From positions 1 through 5,858 of the forward strand of contig JAUVTM010000142.1 in the NCBI GenBank assembly GCA_030601545.1: a DNA stretch of 5,858 nucleotides, read 5' to 3'. The notes below the pieces were generated by a model, which was not told the DNA's origin, ran no database searches, and saw nothing but the letters and a program-made list of their open reading frames with translations. Both the position numbers and the translations under genes were made by a program. Positions 1-5,268 of the stretch are shown piece by piece (position 1 is the stretch's first letter; each line of letters begins with the position of its first letter). Source of the stretch: Syntrophobacterales bacterium (lineage in GTDB: Bacteria > Desulfobacterota > Syntrophobacteria > BM002).

Positions 1-2413
1 TTGCATCCTGATTATGGGAAGCAATGCAGCCGAAAATCACCCCATCTCCATGAAATGGGTTATGAAAGCCATGGAGGATGGGGCCACCATGCTCAGCGTT
101 GATCCCCGTTTTACCAGGACCTCAGCCAAGGCGGACTTTTACACCGCCCTGCGTTCAGGAACCGACATCGCCTTTCTGGGTGGGATGATCAACTACATCA
201 TCAGTAACAACCTGTATGACAAGGAGTATATGGCGTATTACACCAACGCCAGCTTCATCGTGGACAAGAAGTACGGCTTCAAGGATGGACTTTTCTCTGG
301 CTACAACAAGAAGACTAGGTCTTACGATAAGTCCTATTGGGCCTTTGCAAAGGATAAAAAGGGTATCCCCAAGAGAGACCACAGCCTGAAGAATTCGCGC
401 TGCGTGTTCCAACAGCTGAGGAAACACTTCTCCCGCTATAATCTCAAAAAGGTCTCGTCAATCACGGGTACATCCAGGGCGGACCTGGGAAAGGTCTACA
501 AGACTTATGCGGCTACCGGCAAGAAGGGCGAGGCCGGTACCATCATGTACGCCATGGGTTGGACCCAGCACACAGTAGGCGTCCAGAATATTCGGGCCAT
601 GGCCATGATCCAGTTGCTTCTGGGCAACATGGGAATTGCCGGCGGCGGTGTCAATGCCCTGCGCGGCGAGTCCAACGTCCAGGGCTCCACGGACCACTGC
701 CTGTTATGGCACATTTGGCCCGGCTATCTGAAAACGGCCAGAGCATCCAACACTTCATTGGAAGCCTACAACAAGAGGTGGACTCCGAAGACCAACGATC
801 CACTCAGCGCCAACTGGTGGGGCAACTACCCCAAATACTCGGTGAGTTTCCTCAAATCCATGTTTGGTGAAAATGCAACTCCATTCAACGGTTTTGGCTA
901 CGATTGGATGCCCAAGGTCGATGATGGCAAAGACTATTCCTGGCTGTCTCTGTTTGACGAGATGTACAGGGGTGAGTTCACCGGCTTTTTTGCCTGGGGT
1001 CAGAACCCGGCCTGTTCCGGTGCCAATGCCAACAAGACCCGCGAGGCATTAACCAAGCTGGACTGGATGGTAAACGTCAACCTGTTTGAAAACGAGACCG
1101 GCTCTTTCTGGGAGGGTCCGGGTATGGATCCCAAAAAGATCAAGACCGAGGTCTTTTTCCTGCCCTGCGCTGCTTCTGTGGAAAAGGAAGGCTCCATTAC
1201 CAATAGTGGCCGTTGGATGCAGTGGCGCTACAAGGCGGCTGATCCTCCCGGAGATGCCCTACCCGATGGTGACATCATGGTTGAGCTCATGGACAAGATC
1301 CGAAAGCTCTACCGGGTAGAGGGAGGAGCTTTTCCTGAGCCCATCTTGAACCTCAAGTGGGACTACACCACAAACGGCAAGTTCGACTCTCACAAGGTGG
1401 CCAAGGAGATCAACGGCTACTTCCTGGCGGATGTAACCGTCAAAGGGAAAATGTACAGGGCGGGTACCCTGGTGCCCAGTTTTGCCTACTTGCAGGCTGA
1501 CGGCACAACCTCCTCGGGCAACTGGCTTTACTGCAATAGCTACACCGAGAAGGGTAACATGGCGGCACGCCGCGGCACCCAGGATAAATCCGGCATTGGC
1601 CTCTACTCCGAGTGGTCCTGGTGCTGGCCGGTGAACCGGCGGATCATTTACAACCGGGCCTCGGTGGATCAGAAAGGCCAGCCTTGGGACAAGGAACATC
1701 CGGTTATCCGCTTTGCCGGTAAAGTTGAAAACGGCAAGTACGTGAGCAAGAAGTGGGTAGGCGATGTGCCTGACGGTGGTTGGTATCCGATGATGAATCC
1801 CGATGGTACTCTGCGCAAAGACACCAAGTACCCCTTCATCATGAAGCCCGATGGTCATGCCCACATGTTCGGGCCGGGCCGTGCTGATGGGCCCTTTCCG
1901 GAGCACTACGAGCCGCTGGAGTGTCCCATTGAGAAGAACTTGATGAGTGGACAGTTCATCAACCCCACTATCAAGGAATTCGAAACTGCCGCAGACACCC
2001 GGGCCACCTGCGATCCGCGCTACCCAATAGTTTGCACCACCTACCGGGTCACTGAGCACTGGCAGACCGGTGTCATGACTCGCTGGCAGCCGTGGTTGCT
2101 TGAGACGCAGCCCCAGTCGTTCTGCGAGATGAGCGAAGAGCTGGCCAAGCTCAAAGAGATCAAGAACGGTGAGAAGGTGTCTGTGGAGTCGGCGCGTGGA
2201 AAGGTGGAAGCGGTGGCCATAGTGACCAAACGTTTCAAACCTTTTAAAATTGCCGGTACCACTATACATCAGGTGGGCTTGCCCTGGTGTTTTGGCTGGG
2301 TCACTCCCAAGGATGGCGGTGACAGTTCCAACCTGCTCACTCCTTCCATCGGTGATCCCAACACCAAGATCCCGGAAACAAAGGCGTTCATGGTGAACGT
2401 TAGAAAGGCTTGA
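1..2413 (+). CDS. fdhA: Formate dehydrogenase, catalytic alpha subunit (molybdopterin, FdnG-like), 5'-truncated by window edge
   Basis: Catalytic subunit that oxidises formate to CO2, or the reverse, at a bis-MGD Mo or W centre. It is open at the left edge: the frame runs from base 2, and the ATG at 14 is internal, because conserved family sequence (ILIMGSNAAENHP) crosses it. About 803 residues are visible. They align by eye with E. coli FdnG from its NAAEAHP region to its C-terminus, with recognisable blocks: VDPRFTRTSAKAD (about 98-136), GWTQHTVGVQNIRAMAMIQL, the pterin-binding GGGVNALRGESNVQGSTD (about 641-694), and the C-terminal dinucleotide-binding domain from TTYRVTEHW (about 2035) to the end. 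The missing ~200 residues would contain the Tat signal, the N-terminal [4Fe-4S] site and the active Sec or Cys, so whether it is a selenoenzyme cannot be read here. The stop codon touches the ribosome-binding site of the beta-subunit gene, indicating an operon. Family is very secure; physiological direction and metal are not visible. Confidence 0.96.
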   Translation, partial: CILIMGSNAAENHPISMKWVMKAMEDGATMLSVDPRFTRTSAKADFYTALRSGTDIAFLGGMINYIISNNLYDKEYMAYYTNASFIVDKKYGFKDGLFSGYNKKTRSYDKSYWAFAKDKKGIPKRDHSLKNSRCVFQQLRKHFSRYNLKKVSSITGTSRADLGKVYKTYAATGKKGEAGTIMYAMGWTQHTVGVQNIRAMAMIQLLLGNMGIAGGGVNALRGESNVQGSTDHCLLWHIWPGYLKTARASNTSLEAYNKRWTPKTNDPLSANWWGNYPKYSVSFLKSMFGENATPFNGFGYDWMPKVDDGKDYSWLSLFDEMYRGEFTGFFAWGQNPACSGANANKTREALTKLDWMVNVNLFENETGSFWEGPGMDPKKIKTEVFFLPCAASVEKEGSITNSGRWMQWRYKAADPPGDALPDGDIMVELMDKIRKLYRVEGGAFPEPILNLKWDYTTNGKFDSHKVAKEINGYFLADVTVKGKMYRAGTLVPSFAYLQADGTTSSGNWLYCNSYTEKGNMAARRGTQDKSGIGLYSEWSWCWPVNRRIIYNRASVDQKGQPWDKEHPVIRFAGKVENGKYVSKKWVGDVPDGGWYPMMNPDGTLRKDTKYPFIMKPDGHAHMFGPGRADGPFPEHYEPLECPIEKNLMSGQFINPTIKEFETAADTRATCDPRYPIVCTTYRVTEHWQTGVMTRWQPWLLETQPQSFCEMSEELAKLKEIKNGEKVSVESARGKVEAVAIVTKRFKPFKIAGTTIHQVGLPWCFGWVTPKDGGDSSNLLTPSIGDPNTKIPETKAFMVNVRKA

Positions 2414-2423
2414 AAGGAGGTGA
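2414..2423 (+). promoter_or_regulatory. Strong Shine-Dalgarno of fdhB
   Basis: AAGGAGGTGA begins directly after the fdhA stop codon (TGA, 2411-2413) and lies 7 bases before the ATG at 2431. It decides the start of fdhB: a TTG at 2410 opens the same frame slightly earlier, but it would translate through this ribosome-binding site and overlap fdhA. Adjacency of stop and Shine-Dalgarno suggests coupled translation of the two subunits. Confidence 0.85.
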
Positions 2424-2430
2424 GACCTGT

Positions 2431-3177
2431 ATGGCTGACAAATCGTTTTTCATAGACACCACCAAATGTACGGCTTGCCGAGGCTGTCAGGTGGCCTGCA
2501 AGCAGTGGAACAAGCTGCCGGCCACCAAGACCTACAATTGGGGGAGCTACCAGAACCCAGCAGATCTCTCCTTCAGTACCTTCAAGTTGGTACGGTTCCG
2601 GGAGGTGGTTTCCGGGGGCAAACTCAGGTGGTACTTCTTCCCGGACCAATGCCGGCACTGTCTCGAACCCCCGTGTAAGGACACCGCGGAAGGTTACGTT
2701 GACGGGGCCGTCATCCAGGATGAGTCCACGGGTGCCGTCATTTTTACGGGCAAAACCCGGATGCTGAGCTCCTCGGCCTTTGAGGAGGTCCGGGAGTCAT
2801 GTCCATACAATATACCCCGGCAGGACCCGGGCACTGGCCTGGTATCCAAATGCACCATGTGTTTCGACCGGGTGGGAAATGGCCTTCTTCCTGCATGTGT
2901 CAAGGCCTGCCCCACTGGGACCATGAACTTCGGTGCTCGGGATGACATGCTGGCCATGGCTAACGAGAGAGTGGCTGCGCTTCAGAAGAAGGGTTACAAA
3001 AAGGCCCAGCTTCTCGATGCTGATTCTATTCGTGCCATCTTCCTGGTGGTGGACGATCCGTCGATCTACTACAAGTTTTCGGTGGCGCAAAACGATGTCG
3101 GCATCAGTCGCAAGCTGGCGCTGCGCAAACTCTTCCGGCCTGCCACCGGGCTCATTACGGGTGTGGCCAAACTGTAA
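2431..3177 (+). CDS. fdhB: Formate dehydrogenase, iron-sulfur beta subunit (three-cluster, soluble type)
   Basis: Electron-transfer subunit that carries electrons from the alpha subunit to an external acceptor. The 248-residue protein starts at ATG 2431. It holds 12 cysteines: C13/C16/C19/C23 in a ferredoxin CxxCxxCxxxC motif, C74/C77/C82, C124 (ESCPYN), C141/C144 and C156/C160 (ACVKACP). Twelve ligands fit three [4Fe-4S] clusters, as known for the beta subunit of soluble Desulfovibrio gigas formate dehydrogenase, whereas E. coli FdnH has four. The second motif reads CRHCLEPPC followed by KDT, lacking the usual fourth cysteine. There is no C-terminal transmembrane helix, unlike FdnH, and no signal peptide, so I infer export as a complex with the Tat-targeted alpha subunit. 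No gamma (cytochrome b) gene follows; the next element is a terminator. The electron acceptor, perhaps a periplasmic cytochrome c, is not encoded in the window. Confidence 0.95.
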   Translation: MADKSFFIDTTKCTACRGCQVACKQWNKLPATKTYNWGSYQNPADLSFSTFKLVRFREVVSGGKLRWYFFPDQCRHCLEPPCKDTAEGYVDGAVIQDESTGAVIFTGKTRMLSSSAFEEVRESCPYNIPRQDPGTGLVSKCTMCFDRVGNGLLPACVKACPTGTMNFGARDDMLAMANERVAALQKKGYKKAQLLDADSIRAIFLVVDDPSIYYKFSVAQNDVGISRKLALRKLFRPATGLITGVAKL

Positions 3178-3223
3178 GGCGTGATGGAAACCTCGCGATT
3201 GAAATAACGTCGCGCTAACCCTG

Positions 3224-3250
3224 GGGAGGGACATAGTCCCTCCCTTTTTT
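3224..3250 (+). terminator. Rho-independent terminator of the fdhAB unit
   Basis: A perfect 9-bp stem, GGGAGGGAC (3224-3232) with GTCCCTCCC (3236-3244), closes a 3-base ATA loop and is followed by six T (3245-3250). It lies 46 bases after the fdhB stop. It implies that fdhAB transcription ends here and that no further subunit gene is in the same transcript. Confidence 0.93.
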
Positions 3251-3297
3251 GTGTTTGCTTAGCACGTCAAAATCTGATCATTTGATAAAGTCCTGTA

Positions 3298-3351
3298 GGA
3301 GCAACCCCCCCTCCGGGTCGTAGGCCCCTATGGGCCGGAGGCCGGTTGCGA
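3298..3351. repeat. GC-rich extragenic palindrome (REP-like)
   Basis: Nested inverted repeats: outer GCAACC (3301-3306) with GGTTGC (3344-3349), then CCTCCGG (3310-3316) with CCGGAGG (3335-3341). An alternative inner hairpin is GGCCC (3323-3327) with GGGCC (3332-3336). A GTAGGAGCAACCCC-type sequence resembles extragenic palindromes dispersed in many Desulfobacterota genomes; that resemblance is from memory. It follows the fdhAB terminator and has no T-tract of its own, so it is unlikely to be another terminator. Copy number cannot be judged from one window. Confidence 0.55.
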
Positions 3352-3387
3352 TCCAAAGGGCCATTGACCATTATCATGGAAAGGATT

Positions 3388-3416
3388 TATCGCAAGCAAA
3401 GCTTGCTAGAGCGATA
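3388..3416. repeat. Small imperfect hairpin in the fdhB-fdhE gap
   Basis: TATCGC (3388-3393) pairs with GCGATA (3411-3416). Inside, GCAAGC (3392-3397) and GCTTGC (3401-3406) form a tight alternative 6-bp stem over a 3-base AAA loop. The two stems share two bases, so they compete in part. There is no T-tract. It may be a repeat remnant, a protein-binding palindrome or an RNA structure in the fdhE leader; nothing here decides between them. Confidence 0.4.
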
Positions 3417-3457
3417 CTGTAATGCCTAGAATTAAAGGATCTATGATCGAAATAATC

Positions 3458-3552
3458 GTCATACCGGACGAGGCGAAGCCGAGATCCGGTATCCAGATCA
3501 CTCATGATTAATCCTGGATTCCGGACAGGCGCTTCGCGCCTTCCGGAATGAC
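3458..3552. repeat. Pair of inverted REP-like hairpins (BIME/MITE-like element)
   Basis: Two related palindromic halves face each other. The left half (3458-3496) runs from GTCATACCGG to CCGGTATCCAG, with stem ATACCGGA (3461-3468)/TCCGGTAT (3485-3492) and inner GGC-GAA-GCC. The right half (3514-3552) runs from CTGGATTCCGG to CCGGAATGAC, with stem ATTCCGGA (3518-3525)/TCCGGAAT (3542-3549) and inner GGCGC-TTC-GCGCC. The halves are approximate reverse complements, so the 95-base element has terminal inverted repeats GTCAT...ATGAC around a 17-base AT-rich spacer. GTCATnCCGG/CTGGATTCCGG elements are a familiar dispersed bacterial repeat. It has no coding capacity; it sits 89 bases before the fdhE start. 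Confidence 0.75.
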
Positions 3553-3641
3553 AAGAAGTATTATGAGTAGTCAATATCGGTGCGGTCAACGCTAGAAAAC
3601 AATGACCATCCTGCAATCATAAAAGGGAGAGGCAGGGACTA

Positions 3642-4526
3642 ATGATTGAACCACTAGATGAATTTTACAAGAGAATGACACACCGGCTCAACCAATTAAG
3701 GCAGGAAAGAACCGAGCTCGAGGAGATTCTTGCTTTCTACGCCAAGGTGCTAGCGGCGCAGCAAGAAACTCAGCAAGAAACAGCAATACCAGAAATAGAC
3801 CTCCCGGAAGATCGGTTAAGGTTGAAGGTCGAGGAGGGATTTCCCCTCATCGACCGCGGAGATTTTCAGGTGGATAAAGATTCCTCGAGGGAACTTTTTC
3901 TGAGGATCTGTCACCTTTCGATGGCAGAGAATCCAGTTCTTAAAGGAGCTGGAAAAATCTTACTGGAAGCCATGGAGACCGGTAAGCTCGATCTTGTTAA
4001 GCTGACCACAGCAGTCCTGCAAGACGATGCAGAGGTGATTGAGGGTGTAGCAAACGATCTGGATGTTCCTGTCCCCGTTGTTCAGGCTTTGACCAAGCTA
4101 AGTCTGCAGCCTTCCCTGTTGGCGTCGGTGCAAGCTGTTGCTCAGCGAACTGCCATAAATGACTGGCAATACGGGTACTGTCCCGTCTGCGGTGGGCTAC
4201 CGGCTATGGCTGCTTTGGTAGGTGAGGAAGGCAAAAGGGAGGCCCTCTGTTCATTCTGCGGTCACTTCTGGCAGTTACCCCGGCTGATGTGTCCCTTTTG
4301 CAGTACCGATAAACAGGAGGATCTGCGCTATTTCCACGGGGAGGGAGATGATCTGTATCGGGTGTACGTTTGCGAACAGTGCCGAGGCTATCTTAAAGTG
4401 ATGGATACCCGCGAGGGCGGAGACGCCAGGACCTTGGCTGTGGACGACGTCGCCAGCGGACATCTTGATCTGCTGGCCGAAGAGGAGGGGTACCAGCGCA
4501 AGGCCCCGAGGCTTTTGGGAATCTAG
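3642..4526 (+). CDS. fdhE: Formate dehydrogenase accessory (maturation) protein FdhE
   Basis: Cytoplasmic maturation factor for exported formate dehydrogenases. In E. coli, FdhE is an iron-binding, rubredoxin-like protein that interacts with the catalytic subunit before Tat export. The 294-residue protein is close to the E. coli length (309). The N-terminal half is largely helical and variable. The C-terminal half carries four CxxC motifs: C180-C183 (YCPVCGGLP), C203-C206 (CSFCGHFW), C217-C220 (CPFC) and C244-C247 (CEQCRGYLK), the pattern and order of the family, including the diagnostic PVCGGxP segment. No signal peptide or membrane segment is seen, as expected. The ATG at 3642 is preceded by GGGAGAGG (3625-3632) with a 9-base spacer. 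The gene is on the same strand as fdhAB but is separated from it by a strong terminator and 464 bases, so it probably has its own promoter, which I could not assign confidently. Confidence 0.95.
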   Translation: MIEPLDEFYKRMTHRLNQLRQERTELEEILAFYAKVLAAQQETQQETAIPEIDLPEDRLRLKVEEGFPLIDRGDFQVDKDSSRELFLRICHLSMAENPVLKGAGKILLEAMETGKLDLVKLTTAVLQDDAEVIEGVANDLDVPVPVVQALTKLSLQPSLLASVQAVAQRTAINDWQYGYCPVCGGLPAMAALVGEEGKREALCSFCGHFWQLPRLMCPFCSTDKQEDLRYFHGEGDDLYRVYVCEQCRGYLKVMDTREGGDARTLAVDDVASGHLDLLAEEEGYQRKAPRLLGI

Positions 4527-4547
4527 AGCCGTCGCTGAAGCTCCGGC

Positions 4548-4639
4548 GATTGCAGATTTTAGATTTGAGATTTCAGATTGATCTAAATTGCAGGCATAAG
4601 ACTCCAGAATCTACAATCTACATTCTGCAATCTAAAATC
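4548..4639. repeat. Opposed arrays of a 7-base GATTNNA repeat between convergent genes
   Basis: The left arm (4548-4582) is five consecutive heptamers: GATTGCA, GATTTTA, GATTTGA, GATTTCA, GATTGAT. The right arm (4605-4639) is five heptamers of the complementary form TNNAATC: CAGAATC, TACAATC, TACATTC, TGCAATC, TAAAATC; the first and third deviate by one base. A 22-base centre separates them. Arms can pair in several registers: GATTTTAGATT (4555-4565) is perfectly complementary to 4629-4639, and GATTGCAGA (4548-4556) to 4624-4632. It begins 21 bases after the fdhE stop and ends 4 bases before the stop of the converging peroxiredoxin gene. It may serve as a bidirectional 3' structure, but there is no standard terminator T-tract. 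Confidence 0.75.
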
Positions 4640-4643
4640 GTCA

Positions 4644-5255
4644 TTACTTCTCTAGCTTTTGTAGCTCGCGGACGAGAACTTCCAAACGTGGTCTCTTGTT
4701 GATATCGTGGACGTCTATGTAGCGAATAATTCCCTTCTTATCAATAACAAAGAGAGATCGTTCGCTGACACCATCCGAGCGTAAAACCCCGTATTTGCTC
4801 GCCACAGCTCCGTGGGGATAGAAGTCGGAGAGCACTGGGAACCACAGATTTCCACTATCCATGCACATCTGTTTAGTCCAGGCATAGAGAGTCGGTATGT
4901 TGTCCACAGTGATACCCAAGAGGATGGCATCGTTTTCGTCGAAGAAATCCTTGGCGATGTTGTAGCCGGGCCACTGATCTGAACATACTGGCGTCCAGGC
5001 GGCGGGGACAAAGGAGATTACCACGTTTTTCTTGCCGCGATACTGACTCAAAGTAATCTTGCCGCCTCGAACCGCCGGGAGAGTAAAATCAGGTGCCAGG
5101 CCGCCCACCTTTACTTTGAGGACACTGTCTGTAGGTTTCAGTTTTCCCACCGGATAGATGTTCTCTTTGAAATCAGGGGACTGGGCATACGCTGCTGCAA
5201 TCCAGACAAAGATGACCAACAATCCCAATACCCATATATGTTTTTTTCTTGTCAT
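4644..5255 (-). CDS. Exported peroxiredoxin (AhpC/TSA superfamily)
   Basis: Thiol peroxidase that reduces H2O2 or organic hydroperoxides with a cysteine thiol, predicted to act outside the cytoplasm. The 203-residue protein begins with a clear signal peptide: positive MTRKK, a hydrophobic stretch to about residue 22, and a signal peptidase I site after AYA (about residue 24/25). The redoxin domain starts at GGLAPDFTLP (51-60). The peroxidatic motif PxxxTxxC is intact as P84, T88, C91, and the partner arginine is probably R166 (ERSLFVIDKKG). C91 is encoded by TGT, so this is an ordinary cysteine enzyme. C131 (QMCMDSG) is the only other cysteine and could be the resolving residue. The ATG at 5253-5255 is preceded by GGGGGAGGAG (5259-5268 on the minus strand). 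Only 13 bases separate it from the upstream selenoprotein gene, so the two are almost certainly co-transcribed. Exact subfamily is uncertain. Confidence 0.9.
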   Translation of the reverse strand: MTRKKHIWVLGLLVIFVWIAAAYAQSPDFKENIYPVGKLKPTDSVLKVKVGGLAPDFTLPAVRGGKITLSQYRGKKNVVISFVPAAWTPVCSDQWPGYNIAKDFFDENDAILLGITVDNIPTLYAWTKQMCMDSGNLWFPVLSDFYPHGAVASKYGVLRSDGVSERSLFVIDKKGIIRYIDVHDINKRPRLEVLVRELQKLEK

Positions 5256-5268
5256 GTTCTCCTCCCCC

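Noticed and set aside
14..16. ATG at 14 as the start of the formate dehydrogenase alpha gene
   Set aside because: The conserved frame continues upstream to base 2 (CILI), and the family has a further ~200 residues with the signal, Fe-S and active sites. The gene is truncated by the window.
1259..2269. 336-residue minus-strand ORF
   Set aside because: It is an antisense shadow of fdhA with no recognisable domain; the plus strand carries unmistakable formate dehydrogenase sequence throughout.
2410..2430. TTG at 2410 as the start of fdhB
   Set aside because: It overlaps the fdhA stop and would translate the Shine-Dalgarno. ATG 2431 has ideal spacing and starts the conserved MADKSFFID sequence.
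3364..3377. FNR/CRP-like site TTGAC-CATT-ATCAT upstream of fdhE
   Set aside because: It matches 8 of 10 consensus half-site bases, but lies about 265 bases before the start codon with repeats between and no convincing -10 nearby. Too weak to annotate.
3374..3616. 80-residue minus-strand ORF
   Set aside because: It runs through the REP-like hairpins, and its central peptide (SGRREAPVRNPGL) is simply the repeat translated. No credible ribosome-binding site or fold is seen.
4528..4549. Intrinsic terminator of fdhE (GCCG/CGGC or TCGC/GCGA hairpin)
   Set aside because: The stem is only four base pairs over a long loop, with no uninterrupted T-tract after it.
4548..4639. CRISPR array
   Set aside because: Units are 7 bases with no spacers, and the arms are in opposite orientation.
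4983..4985. Second selenocysteine site in the peroxiredoxin (TxxU type)
   Set aside because: The codon is TGT, an ordinary cysteine.
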